This document shows, in pieces, positions 32,104 through 43,120 of a DNA stretch of 64,000 nt. Location: contig NC_080044.1 of NCBI RefSeq assembly GCF_012489685.1, positions 73,456,732 to 73,520,731 of the forward strand. The letters are read 5' to 3'. A program made the translations under genes and the position numbers. The notes under the pieces were generated by a model. The model saw nothing but the letters and a program-made list of their open reading frames with translations, searched no databases and was not told the origin of the DNA. Position 1 is the first letter of the stretch; the number at the start of each line of letters is the position of its first letter. The DNA comes from Lotus japonicus. Its lineage: Eukaryota > Streptophyta > Magnoliopsida > Fabales > Fabaceae.

Positions 32104-33804
32104 TCTATAACTACTACAAAGGTTATCTCCAATGATACTATTCATCCAAGGGTTTTACCCCATGTGATCAAGGTCCACCGTAAGGGCAAATTAATGTTGC
32201 TTTTTCTTATCTTTTGGTTGGTTTCATGTAGGTTTGTAAGCTTTTTTGGGTTTCATCGTGTTGATTTGCTTTTTGTTGCTCACCTGGTCAGTGGAAAGTT
32301 AATGGATGAATTTGCAGTACAATTTACTTTTCGGGGAACTTTTAATAGGATAAAGTTGTTCGATTGTTTTGTGTGTGAAATTGATTTCAATTTGTGGGAA
32401 TTGTGTTTTTCATTAGGTTGTGTATAGAATCTATGTTCTGTTAATTTTATTTTTGACAGTAGTGAATGAAACTTGAATGATTGACGTTAGAAACTAGAAC
32501 ATGACATATATACTAGGTCACTCCAAGGCCAAGCTGAATATCTATTTTTAAAATAAATTTCTGTATTTTAAGTTTATAAATACTAATGAATTGAATTTTT
32601 GTAGTGGCAAAGTGGCTTGTGGGTACTCGGATTACGATAATTGAAGTGAGCATAAAAACCTTGTGCTTAAAGATGCTGAGTTATGTTGAACTATTTCAAG
32701 TAAAATGCTTGTCTAATGAAGTAGGGTTAAATTATAGATCACAGTGGAATATAAATCATGAAAATGATAAATGATGGAGGGATGTCCTGCCACCCTACCC
32801 GTGTGTTTGTGCTTTTGCAAGTTAGATAACTGTAACTTGTGGTGTATTTGTGTTGCTTTCGTTAGCATTTAGCACTTAGCACTTTTAGTGGGAGCCAGGG
32901 ACATTTTACTTTGGATTAGATTTTCCTAATCTTAGTTGTGCTGATTGTGTGAGCAAAACTCAGTCTTTTTGACTAAGTAAAGGTTAAACCTTCTTTGTAG
33001 CGTTCAATCTTTGTATTGAATTGTTTGTTTCTTAGTTTGTTCTATACTATGACGTGCAGGTGTACATTTTTATTTGGAAGGAGGATACCTCTGATTGTTC
33101 TCATGGTTGCCCTGGTCTTTCCATGACTAAGAGTGATGTCACTGCCGCAGAAATTTCTACATGGGCTAAAATGATAACAAAACCAAAGGTTTCTCTCATT
33201 TTATGAATGTCTAAATAGAAAAAAGTGAATGCTTTAACTATTAGCAGATTATGTGGTTCAGTTATTTGGTCATTTGACCTTTGTTTTAGTTGTACTGAAC
33301 TACACCATCGCAATTTGATGGACTCTTTTATTTTAAGATTTTACTGTATGTAATTGAGATGAGATTTCAATTTATTTGATCCCAAAAAAGCACGTTGTGT
33401 TGGGTTATTTAATTTAGTTCAAATTCGTTGAAATTTTAATTTAGCAAATTATGTTGATTCAACCAGGATCGATTTCTGACGGGTGCAATTTATCTTTCTG
33501 ATGTAAAAAAAAATTGATACATATAACATTATAACACATTATAGTATGTTTCATAAGTGGAATAATTTAGTTCAAGTTTTAATTAAAATCCTAATATATT
33601 TTTTGATTTGTCGGAATTCAATTTGGTGATTGTGTAAACAATGTTACACTGACGATGCATGTACATTAATTTCTTCGGTTTTAGTAAGAAACAAAATCAA
33701 ATATGTGCACTAATTTTTGTATATTTGATTTTTAACGTACATGTTATAATATTAGTATGCAATAAAAAAAATGGCAACCGTGCATCGCACGGGATACTAC
33801 CTAG
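32104..33804 (+). mobile_element. Helitron with complete ends, inserted in an exon
   Basis: 5' end A|TCTATAACTACTACAAAGG at 32104; 3' end CTAG|T at 33801-33804, preceded by a perfect hairpin CCGTGC-ATC-GCACGG at 33778-33792. 1,701 bp, no Rep/helicase. It contains an exon-like piece (33060-33188). The 5' end abuts exon 6 of the SET-domain pseudogene. Confidence 0.8.
33060..33188 (+). pseudogene. Exon-like fragment captured in Helitron, family unknown
   Basis: Flanked by a good acceptor (GTGCAG) and donor (AAG|GT), 43 codons open in frame, including VYIFIWKEDTSD, GCPGLSMTKSDV and STWAKMITKPK. Base composition is richer than the surrounding Helitron. I do not recognise the parent gene. No neighbouring exon was found in frame. 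Confidence 0.45.
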
Positions 33805-34507
33805 TTATCATACCTAAAATCAAGACTTATCGCTTTGTCATAAGTGATGGGCTTTTCAGCCCATCCGAGCCCGTTTTGGGCCCAAAAATGGCATTTTAGT
33901 AATTTCGTTTTGGGCTTATTTTAGTTTTGGGCCTATTATGGTATTAGGTTTCTTTCTTTTACTATTTTTTTAAACATTTGTCAGGCATAGCCGTCATTAG
34001 TTTTTTATTCATGGTGAAGAAGACGATGGAGGAGGGAGATGACTGTTTGAGCCTTTTAGAGTCACGTGAGAAGTATGTGACTTGTCCAGTCATCAAGCTC
34101 TCTGAAGAAAGTCACGTGAGACACGCATGAGGGAGCCACATCAGCTTCTCACGTTAGTTTTCTTACGAATCAAGGCAAACGGTGGACCAAAAGTGCAACA
34201 ACATGTATAGTTGGAGGATGTTTTTTGCTATAATTTTAAAGTTTGAGGACGATTTTCCCAAGAAGGCAATAGTTGGGAGACCAAAAGTGCAATTAAGCCC
34301 TAAATTTTTTGTCCTTGCTGCTTTTTATATACCTCAAATTAAACCGCCTCAAATTAAACCGCATTATGTATAGAAATGTCCTTGCTTAATAGATGATGTT
34401 GCCACTTGATGGGATGACATAAATAGTTGTATCCGCGGCCTTTATGTTTTTCTTCAACCCTTTCCAGTCCTAGGGAATCCGGATGCTCTCCTGCCAAGTC
34501 CTGTCTC
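33805..34507. other. Intergenic, no gene seen
   Basis: Contains GGGCCCAAAA-type and 'GGACCAAAAGTGCAA' motifs like the edges of small legume-type MITEs (about 34187 and 34281-34310), without a matching opposite end. Confidence 0.4.
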
Positions 34508-34630
34508 TAGCTCCCTGCAGCACAAATGTAAGCCCTTTGATGTATCTGACGGCCCTGTAAATGTCACAACTGAATAACACACTACACCAAATCCTTATCC
34601 TTTATTCATTCAAATTGTCATATCACCGAT
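34508..34630 (+). repeat. Module A, copy 1 (plus orientation)
   Basis: From CTGCAGCACAAATGTAAGCC through TTTGATGTATCTGACGGCCC and CACAACTGAATAACACACTA. The same module recurs inverted at 35130-35218 plus 40736-40782 (split by the Copia insertion), and direct again at 40846-40915. Confidence 0.8.
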
Positions 34631-35213
34631 TGTACGTTTGTCACACACTCATGCTGATACTATTAAATTGAAAACATATTTTAATATGCACTGAATATTT
34701 TGTAATATATAAATGAATTAATTTGGGTTAAGAAATTGAATTCGACATAATTTAAATCATATTTTGTAATAAATAATTCATACTAACATTTCCTGTCACA
34801 ATTTTGATAAAATAAAAAATTAAGAATAACCTATTCATGAAATTTACTGAATATCTTATTTTATTTTAAGAAAAAAACATGTAAAGAAAAATTATATTTA
34901 TTTTAAATTGTAATTTTAATAAAAATAAAAATAAATTTTATGATTTGGCGGAATCTATTTACAAACCTTCAATGCTTAAATTATATGTACAATTTCATTT
35001 CAAAAAAAATAAAAATTTATATGTACAATTTAAATATTTCAAGAAATATAGAGTAACTCTACTTAAATTCTTAATAATCGTTGCATAAAATAAAATTAAT
35101 AATGAGCGTGAGTGTGTGGCCATCGGTGATATGACAACCTGAATGAATAAAGGATAAAGTTTGTTTTAAGAAAAAAAGGATAAAGTTTTGGTGTAGCGTG
35201 TTATTTAGTTGTG
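34565..35213. mobile_element. TIR element adjoining the Copia insertion
   Basis: Inverted ends of about 65-100 bp: CACAACTGAATAACACACTA on the left is mirrored by GTGTTATTTAGTTGTGG on the right. Both sides continue through CTACACCAAA, CCTTTATTCATTCA and GTCATATCACCGAT. The right arm has a ~24-bp extra duplication (GGATAAAGTTTG / GGATAAAGTTTT). AT-rich, non-coding. The CACTACACCAAA motif recalls CACTA ends, but it is not terminal. Confidence 0.65.
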
Positions 35214-35218
35214 GAAGT

Positions 35219-35737
35219 TGTTGGTGATTTTAGTATCATCAATGGATTTTAGTAGTAATGTAATTTATTGAAGGCCGATGCAATTATGCGTTAAGCTCGG
35301 AAACGAGTTAGGGTAGTGCGGAGTGCACGCTTGTTGAGCCAACGCCTAATTGACCGCGATTAGATTGCGGGGTTCCAAGGGGCGGAGCCCGTGGCTGGGG
35401 TCCCGCTGCCAGGTCAGCGGGCGGGGTGCGGGGCAGCGCCCCGTTCGAAATTTTTTGAAAAGGAATTCGGTTTTATTAACCGTTTTTCCAATTCCTGAAA
35501 CAAACTCCTTATAAATGAGTTATTTGGTCCTCAGTTGATATACAGAAAACAGAAACCAAAAATACGCTCTACATTCTTGATCTGTTCTTCATTTGCCTGA
35601 AGCAGATTCATCTTCAGAATTATCCCAACAAGGAGTTCGTGAACCCAGGCAAGAATAGGGTCGAAATACTTTGTTCGGAAAGTGTTCAACACGATTCTTC
35701 GAAGTTATCCATGATTATCATACCCTAATTTCTAACA
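35219..35737 (+). repeat. Copia copy 1, 5' LTR
   Basis: 519 bp, TGTTGGTGATT...TTTCTAACA. Includes a GC-rich block (about 35330-35450, GGGGCGGAGCCC and GGGCAGCGCCCC dyads) not found in the 3' LTR. Confidence 0.95.
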
Positions 35738-35762
35738 AACGAACAAAGTAACTCTGATAATC

Positions 35763-38700
35763 ATGGCTGGAGGAAGCACTGGAGGAAGCACCGTCAAGGA
35801 GATGACTACCAATTTCGGAAAATTGGACAAGTTTCAAGGACAAGACTTCAGGCGTTGGCAGAAGAAGATGCATTTCATGTTGACAGCGTTGAAGGTGGTG
35901 TATGTCCTGTCTACACCAATTCCAGAACTTCTGGAGGATGACACGGTTGAAAATATAAGGCGCAGATCAAAGTGGGAGAACGACGACTACATATGCAGAG
36001 GCCACATTCTTAACGGTATGTCTGATCCCTTATTTGATGTTTATCAAAACGTGGAATCTGCAAAGGAATTGTGGGATTGTCTCGAATTCAAGTACATGGC
36101 AGAGGACTCATCTAGTAAAAATTTTCTTGTAACCGATTTCAACAGTTACAAGATGGTTGAATCAAGGTCTGTCATGGAACAATTCAATGAACTCCTCCGA
36201 ATCCTTGGACAATTCACACAACACGGATTGATGATGGATGAAACAATATCTGTCTCAAGTATCATAGACAAGTTGCCTCCTTCATGGAAGGATTTCAAAC
36301 ACAATTTGAAGCATGGAAAAGACGACTTGTCTTTGATTCAACTTGGAAGTCACTTGCGCATAGAAGAATCTCTAAGGGCGCAGGAGGGTGATAAAGGAAA
36401 AGGAAAAGAAGTTGCTGGACCCTCGGTTAATATGATCGAAGAGGGTGGTGGTAAGGACGATAACAATAGAAACAAAGGAAAGAAGCGTGCTTTCAAGAAA
36501 AACAAAGGAAGTTTCGGTTCTAACAAGAAACCGAAACTAGAATGTTGGAAGTGTGGAAAAATAGGCCACTTCAAGAGGGATTGCCGATCAGGCAAAAAGC
36601 ACGACAACGCGAATGCAAGTGGTTCGGGAAAAGGGTCTAAGGACCAATCCCAAAACCAAGGTCAGAAATCAATTTGTGATTTGAATAGTTTTATTAAACA
36701 TTCGGTTTCACTAATTTCTGAAGCATTTTATGTGCAGGATGATGCTATCGCATGGTGGATTGATTCTGGCGCCACAACACATGTTTGCAAGGATCGTTTC
36801 TGGTTCAAGAATTTTGTTCCAGTGGAAGATGGATCTGTCCTCTACATGGGAGATCATCACTTTGATCCTGTTGAAGGCAAAGGAAGCGTGGTGTTAGAAT
36901 TCAGTTCTGGAAAGACTATTACTTTGTTTAATGTTTTATATGTTCCTAAACTACGTAAGAACTTAATTTCTGGTCCTGTATTGAATAAGCTTGGATACAA
37001 GCAAGTGTATGAATCCGATAAATATGTTTTATCGAAGTCTGGTGTGTTTGTAGGATTTGGATATTATAATAATGGTATGTTCATGATGAATTTGAATGGA
37101 GTTCCTAATGATTCTGGTTCTGTATTTATGTCCATTTCGAATGTTAATAAATCATCTTTATGGCATGCACGTCTTGGACATGTACATTATAAAAGAATGT
37201 TTGAAATGTCTAAAGATGATTTAATTCCTGTTTTTGATGGAAATGTAGAAAAGTGTAAAACTTGCATGTTAACAAAGATCACTAGGCAACCTTTTAAAAG
37301 TATAACAAGGAAATCTGTCATACTTGAATTGATACATAGTGATTTATGTGATTTGCATGCTACTCCATCATTAGGACATAAAAAGTATCTTGTCACTTTC
37401 ATAGATGATGCATCCAGATTCTGCTACGTTTATTTGTTGCACACTAAGGACGAAGCCTTAGATAAATTCAGAATTTATAAAACTGAAGTTGAACTGCAAC
37501 AGAATGTGTTGATTAAAACATTACGTACGGATAGAGGTGGTGAATACTATGATCCTGTATTTTTCCAATCCGTAGGAATCATTCATGAGACTACGACACC
37601 ATATACACCTCAACAAAATGGTGTGGCTGAAAGGAAAAATAGAGTTCTTAAAGAAATGGTGAATGCCATGTTATCTTACTCTGGTTTGAGTGAAGGGTTT
37701 TGGGGAGAAGCCATGTTAACGGCTTGCTATTTGTTAAATAGGGTTCCTAATAAAAGGAACAAGACTACCCCATATGAACTTTGGTATAAGAAACGACCCA
37801 ATTTGGCATTTCTACGTGTTTGGGGTTGCAGGGCCGTGGTTAGACTCCCGGACCCTAAAAGGAAAACTTTGGGTGAAAAGGGTGTAGCTTGCATCTTTGT
37901 TGGATATGCTGAGCATTCCAAGGCTTATAGGTTTTATGTTATAGAACCTAATGACTCGATTTCTATTAACACGATTATAGAATCGAGAGATGCCATATTT
38001 GATGAGAATTGTTTCTCTTCTATACCTAGACCAAAGCACTCTATACCAAATTCGGATGAATATCTAAAGGATGATCATTCAAATGATGTACCAAGTGAGA
38101 CATTCGAACCTCGTAAAAGCAAAAGAGCTAGAAAACCTAAATCTTATGGGTCTGATTTTCAATTATATCTAGTTGAAGGATCAAAGGATCAGATTGATAA
38201 TCAATACTATTATTGCTATAGTATTGAGGAGGATCCAAGAACGTATGATGAAGCTGTGAAATCTCGAGATTCTGCTTTTTGGAAAGAAGCAATTGATGAA
38301 GAGATTGGTTCTATCATGGAAAATAATACTTGGGTATTATCTGATTTACCACCAGGTTGCAAACCATTGGGTTGCAAATGGATCTTCAAAAGGAAGATGA
38401 AAGTCGATGGTACAATTGATAAGTTTAAAGCTAGATTGGTTATCCAAGACTTTAGACAAAAGGAAGGAATTGATTACTTTGATACCTATGCTCCAGTTGC
38501 TCGTATCACCACTATTAGATTGTTGATTGCTTTAGCGGCTATTCACAATCTAGTGATTCATCAAATGGATGTCAAAACTGCATTCCTGAATGGTGATTTG
38601 GAAGAAGAAGTGTATATGAAGCAACCTGAAGGATTTGTAATGCCCGGTAATGAGCATAAGGTGTGTAAGCTAGTTAAGTCATTGTATGGGCTTAAACAAG

Positions 38701-39773
38701 CTCCGAAGCAGTGGCATCAAAAGTTTGATGAGGTTGTTTTGTCTAGTGGTTTCATTCTGAACCAAGCTGACAAATGTGTATATAGCAAATTTGATACATC
38801 TGGTAAAGGAGTTATCATTTGTCTATATGTTGATGACATGTTGATCTTTGGCACCGACCAAAATCAAGTTGATAAGACGAAGAATTTTTTGTCATCAAAG
38901 TTTTCCATGAAGGATATGGGAGAAGCGGACGTTATTCTTGGTATTAAGATTAAACGGGAGAATAAGGGGATTGTAATTACGCAATCTCATTACATTGAGA
39001 AAATACTCAAGAAGTTTAATCATGAAAGTTGTTCTCCGGTTAGTACTCTCATGGATCCGAGTGAAAAACTTATGCCAAATACAGGTAAACCTGTGGATCA
39101 GCTCGAATATTCAAGAGCTATAGGCTCTTTGATGTATGCTATGATTAGCACTAGACCGGATATTGCTTATGCGGTTGGAAAGTTGAGCAGATTTACTAGT
39201 AATCCTAGTAGACATCATTGGCATGCGATAACTAGGGTATTCAAGTACTTGAAGGGTACTATGAACTATGGATTGTCATATATGGGATTTCCTTCGGTGT
39301 TAGAGGGTTATTCGGATGCTAGTTGGATAAATAATGTTGAAGATTCATCTTCTACAAGTGGATGGGTGTTTTTGCTTGGAGGAGGTGCCATCTCATGGGC
39401 TTCCAAAAAGCAAACTTGTATAACTAGTTCTACAATGGAATCTGAGTTTGTAGCATTAGCTGCTGCTGGTAAAGAAGCGGAATGGCTAAGAAACTTGGTA
39501 TATGAGATTTCAATATGGCCTAAACCGATATCACCAATTTCTATCCGTTGTGATAGTGCTGCTACATTGGCTAAAGCTTATAGTCAAATATACAATGGAA
39601 AGTCTAGACACTTGGGTGTTAGACATAGTATGATTAGGGATTTAATCATGAATGGGGTGATATCCATTGAGTTTGTTCGGTCGCAACAAAACTTAGCTGA
39701 TCACTTGACGAAGGGGTTAGCTAGAGACTTAGTGAAGAAGTCGGTAATTGGGATGGGATTAAAGTCCATCTAA
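35763..39773 (+). CDS. Copia gag-pol polyprotein, intact
   Basis: 1336 aa, no stop. Domains in order: UBN2-type Gag (1-~250; [16 protein letters not shown]); CCHC zinc knuckle [14 protein letters not shown] (~261-274); aspartic protease [12 protein letters not shown] (~331-342); GAG-pre-integrase LWHARLGH (~465); integrase core with [14 protein letters not shown] and [13 protein letters not shown] (~525-630); reverse transcriptase from [28 protein letters not shown] sequence through YVDDML (~1022); RNase H ending near [12 protein letters not shown] and KSRHLGVRH. Integrase before RT defines Copia. One departure: IQDF where the family (and copy 2) has a Gly, IQGF. The ATG lies only 26 nt after the 5' LTR. 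It is probably translated as one polyprotein cut by its own protease. Confidence 0.96.
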   Translation: MAGGSTGGSTVKEMTTNFGKLDKFQGQDFRRWQKKMHFMLTALKVVYVLSTPIPELLEDDTVENIRRRSKWENDDYICRGHILNGMSDPLFDVYQNVESAKELWDCLEFKYMAEDSSSKNFLVTDFNSYKMVESRSVMEQFNELLRILGQFTQHGLMMDETISVSSIIDKLPPSWKDFKHNLKHGKDDLSLIQLGSHLRIEESLRAQEGDKGKGKEVAGPSVNMIEEGGGKDDNNRNKGKKRAFKKNKGSFGSNKKPKLECWKCGKIGHFKRDCRSGKKHDNANASGSGKGSKDQSQNQGQKSICDLNSFIKHSVSLISEAFYVQDDAIAWWIDSGATTHVCKDRFWFKNFVPVEDGSVLYMGDHHFDPVEGKGSVVLEFSSGKTITLFNVLYVPKLRKNLISGPVLNKLGYKQVYESDKYVLSKSGVFVGFGYYNNGMFMMNLNGVPNDSGSVFMSISNVNKSSLWHARLGHVHYKRMFEMSKDDLIPVFDGNVEKCKTCMLTKITRQPFKSITRKSVILELIHSDLCDLHATPSLGHKKYLVTFIDDASRFCYVYLLHTKDEALDKFRIYKTEVELQQNVLIKTLRTDRGGEYYDPVFFQSVGIIHETTTPYTPQQNGVAERKNRVLKEMVNAMLSYSGLSEGFWGEAMLTACYLLNRVPNKRNKTTPYELWYKKRPNLAFLRVWGCRAVVRLPDPKRKTLGEKGVACIFVGYAEHSKAYRFYVIEPNDSISINTIIESRDAIFDENCFSSIPRPKHSIPNSDEYLKDDHSNDVPSETFEPRKSKRARKPKSYGSDFQLYLVEGSKDQIDNQYYYCYSIEEDPRTYDEAVKSRDSAFWKEAIDEEIGSIMENNTWVLSDLPPGCKPLGCKWIFKRKMKVDGTIDKFKARLVIQDFRQKEGIDYFDTYAPVARITTIRLLIALAAIHNLVIHQMDVKTAFLNGDLEEEVYMKQPEGFVMPGNEHKVCKLVKSLYGLKQAPKQWHQKFDEVVLSSGFILNQADKCVYSKFDTSGKGVIICLYVDDMLIFGTDQNQVDKTKNFLSSKFSMKDMGEADVILGIKIKRENKGIVITQSHYIEKILKKFNHESCSPVSTLMDPSEKLMPNTGKPVDQLEYSRAIGSLMYAMISTRPDIAYAVGKLSRFTSNPSRHHWHAITRVFKYLKGTMNYGLSYMGFPSVLEGYSDASWINNVEDSSSTSGWVFLLGGGAISWASKKQTCITSSTMESEFVALAAAGKEAEWLRNLVYEISIWPKPISPISIRCDSAATLAKAYSQIYNGKSRHLGVRHSMIRDLIMNGVISIEFVRSQQNLADHLTKGLARDLVKKSVIGMGLKSI

Positions 39774-40331
39774 ATCTACTAGCTATGGTATACCCAATTC
39801 CCTTCTAATACAACATTAGAAGCAGAATTCAATGTGGAAAGATCATAGTTAGAGATTGGAGCATTTGTATTTATCTTCCCAAGGTATGTACTCAGACCTG
39901 CAAGTGATGGCTAGGTTGAAGTATATCTTCTTAATGGTTCTTTGAAAAATTGCAAATGCAGGTGCAAGATTAAAGGATCACCTATGTGAGCATGAAGTTT
40001 TGCCGCTTCAAGAAGCTTGGACTTGGCTTCCTATATGCTTATTAATGGATAAGGACACATGGCTTGTAAAGTGTCAAGTATGAATAGTAGAGTGTTGTAG
40101 AACATATGTGTACGATATCTTCAGATATTCAAATGGGTTGACGGGTTCAATCGTTATGATACCCCGATTCTAGAGTATTTGGAATGTGTATTTGTACTAA
40201 GATGAAAATTCAATCGCAAGACATTTTCATTTATGCATTTGTTTGATTGTTATATCTGTGTGTTATACACTTGTATATATTATTATATATATACTGAGTA
40301 GATCAAGTATTACACTAAAATGGGGGGGATT

Positions 40332-40730
40332 TGTTGGTGATTTTAGTATCATCAATGGATTTTAGTAGTAATGTGATTTATTGAAGGCCGATGCAATTAT
40401 GCGTTAAGCTCGGAAACGAGTTAGGGTAGTGTGGAGTGCACGCTTTTTTGAAAAGGAATTCGGTTTTATTAACCGTTTTTCCAATTCCTTAAACAAACTC
40501 CTTATAAAGGAGTTATTTGACCCTCAGTTGATATATAGAAAACAGAAACCAAAAATACGCTCTACATTCTTGATCTGTTCTTCATTTGCCTGAAGCAGAT
40601 TCATCTTCAGAATTATCCCAACAAGGATTTCGTGAACCCAGGCAAGAATAGGGTCGAAATACTTTGTTCGAAAAATGTTCAACACGATTCTTCGAAGTTA
40701 TCCATGATTATCATACCCTAATTTCTAGCA
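40332..40730 (+). repeat. Copia copy 1, 3' LTR
   Basis: 399 bp, TGTTGGTGATT...TTTCTAGCA. Lacks the GC-rich block of the 5' LTR and has about ten scattered substitutions relative to it. Confidence 0.95.
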
Positions 40731-40735
40731 GAAGT

Positions 40736-40915
40736 AATGGGTGCCGTCAGATACATCAAAGGGTTTACATTTGTGCTGCATGGGCTGGACACGGAACTCA
40801 GCTGGAGAGGATCCGGATCCTGCCAAGTACTGTCTCCAGCTCCCTGCAGCACAAATATAAGCCCTTTGATGTATCTGACGGCCCCATAACTGTCACAACT
40901 GAATAACACACTACA
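40736..40915. repeat. Modules A' and A'': inverted pair after the Copia element
   Basis: 40743-40780 (CCGTCAGATACATCAAAGGG...) and 40846-40884 are inverted arms of ~37 bp around a ~65-nt loop. The second arm continues as module A (CACAACTGAATAACACACTACACC). Confidence 0.8.
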
Positions 40916-41128
40916 CCAAATCCTTATCATAAATCATAATAGAACGATTGTTTTCGAATAAATTTTTGGTAACAGGTCCAACCCAAACTCTTAAACATGT
41001 ACACTCAAGCATCCATTGGTACTAGTAGTAATTAGTACCCTCCAACCTTTGGGACAAAATTATTACTAATGCAAGTTAGAATTTCAATTTTAAATATATA
41101 TGAGGGTAGGAAAAACTATAGATATGAG

Positions 41129-41909
41129 TAGGGGTGAATATGGGCTGGGTAAATCCAATGAACCCGCCTAACCCAATCCGATCCAATAGAAAAAATGCGG
41201 GTTGGATCGGGCAATCGGGTTAGTCGGATGGATTTTACTACAACCCAACCAAGTTCGGATCGGATTTCGGATTCAGTTCAAATCCATCCAACCCAACCCA
41301 AAATCCATACATATAATAATAATTTTTATAATTTTACTCATACTTGGAGTGCTAGTGTCGGAGTGATGACTTTTTAAAACTTTGAGACTTAAGTATTTGT
41401 AGTTATTTGTCATATTTGAACTTAAAGTATTTGTTCGTAGTTATTTGTTACATGTTTATATATAGTTATCTGGCATGTTGGAGACATCTAAGTTTTAAGT
41501 GTCATGGCATGACATTTAGTGTTGTTTTTCACTTTTTAAATACTATTTATATTAGATTGTTTCATGTCATTTGGTAATGAAGTTTTATATTTTCATGATA
41601 TTTGGCTATATGTCATTTATGTGGTATTATTTCTATAACATTTTGTGTCTTTTTCATGCTATTTAGTATTATAACATATTTAGTATTTTTTATAACATTT
41701 TTTGATTTTTTAATATTTCAGATATATTATTATTTTAATATAGTGACCTAATAAATCCATCTAACTCAATCCAAACTTCGTCGGGTTGGTTCGGATCGGG
41801 TCCGAAGAAGAAATTCGTGAAATCCAACCCAACCCAACCCAGACAATTTTGATTGGTCCGAATTTTATTTTGACCAAAATTCATCCAACTCAACCCATGT
41901 GTACCCCTA
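41129..41909. mobile_element. hAT-type MITE, copy 1
   Basis: Ends TAGGGGTGAATATGGG and CCCATGTGTACCCCTA, with a perfect 8-bp duplication GATATGAG (41121-41128 and 41910-41917). Subterminal CCAACCCAACCC / GGGTTGG repeats. 781 bp. Frames within are not genes. Confidence 0.92.
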
Positions 41910-41917
41910 GATATGAG

Positions 41918-42722
41918 TGTTTCAATGAGAAAACAGAATTTCCTGTAGATGAGTGTCTCAGAATAGTATTCATAAAGCAAGTTGCAATTGATGACAACAC
42001 ACAACACACAAGGACTGGTGAGGATACGATTCAAGATCCCTTTCAAAAATCCTTTTCAAATGTGTTGGATCACACAACTCTAACTCAGAAGCTATTCTTT
42101 TTTTCCCCTCAAAGTGTGCACGTCTCAAGCTCATGTGACACACCACTGGCCTAAAAAAGCACACGTTAATTAGCTCATACTTCCTCACAAGTTGCATTTA
42201 TAAATGATATCTTCTATGCATATATGGATTTAATGCTTGGCCAATAGCCTTGGAAACAAAAAACTATTTAACTATGCTTGTTTCATGCAGAGAGAGGATA
42301 AGAGGGTGCTATTCCCACTTCATACACATACCTACTAACTTCCTTCCAACTTGCTCAATAATTTGCTCATTATTTATATTTCAGTCGTTTTGGAAGACCA
42401 GTTTTTTCAATTAATTTGTGTATCATAATTCATGCAGGTTTAGATATTTTTCTACTATTGATTCTAAGGTCACAATCAATTTTACCGAGAAGTCTCTGAG
42501 TACCTAGTTTCTAGGTTTCAAAACCGATTGAAGAAAAAGAAGGGGATCCAAGATAGGTTTTATTACTTTAGAGTGGACAATGAATTTGGATTTATGCTTC
42601 TCAAGGTAGGAAATTGTTGTGGGTTTACAGTGTTTCAATAGGCTATGGCATTTTCTCATGTTCGATAGACAATTCAACAACAACCAACTTTACTGTGTAC
42701 TCATCAGCAACAGAAACTTATA
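41918..42722. other. Intergenic; exon-like stretch of unknown identity
   Basis: Around 42490-42606 a plus-strand stretch could encode RFQNRLKKKKGIQDR then FYYFRVDNEFGFMLLK before a GT, suggestive of an exon, but I cannot name a family. The rest holds no gene that I can support. Confidence 0.35.
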
Positions 42723-42727
42723 ATATG

Positions 42728-43120
42728 TGTTGAGAACCTCAACAAAGGAAACCAAAGAAATGCACAAATTGAACTGAAAATGTATTCGATTGCTTATTAA
42801 TGGGTTTGGGAACTACTGAAAGGGAGTAATATCTCCTGAATCTGACCAGAGCTAAGCTCCTATAGGAAGCTCAAAGCTTCCTATTCATTTCTATGCACTA
42901 GATTACACAAGATGCCCTCTCCACCTTTCTCAACGTCCCTTATACTCTGGGATTACAATCAGCTCTCACCCTCTCTCTCAACAGCTGGCTGTTAGTTAGT
43001 TATCCCTTAGCTCTATTTCCCCCTTTACCCCTTCTAGAATATACTCTCCATATCTTGGGTCCACTCCCCTCTTGAACAAGTGATTCCCTTGGGCCTGCTA
43101 TTAGGTCATCGGTCCTAACA
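42728..43120 (-). repeat. Gypsy copy 1, 3' LTR
   Basis: 393 bp. On the element's own strand it starts TGTTAGGACC and ends GGTTCTCAACA. Confidence 0.95.

Larger units (their letters stand above)
35219..40730 (+). mobile_element. Full-length Ty1/Copia LTR retrotransposon, copy 1
   Basis: LTRs 35219-35737 and 40332-40730 flank a single gag-pol frame. The 5-bp target duplication GAAGT lies at 35214-35218 and 40731-40735. A purine-rich tract with seven Gs (40317-40330) precedes the 3' LTR. The 5' LTR carries ~120 bp of GC-rich sequence absent from the 3' LTR. About 555 bp of non-coding DNA lies between the pol stop and the 3' LTR. Confidence 0.96.

Noticed and set aside
34565..35213. CACTA transposon
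   Set aside because: CACTACACCAAA occurs near both ends, but the inverted repeat continues outward beyond it and no 3-bp duplication fits.
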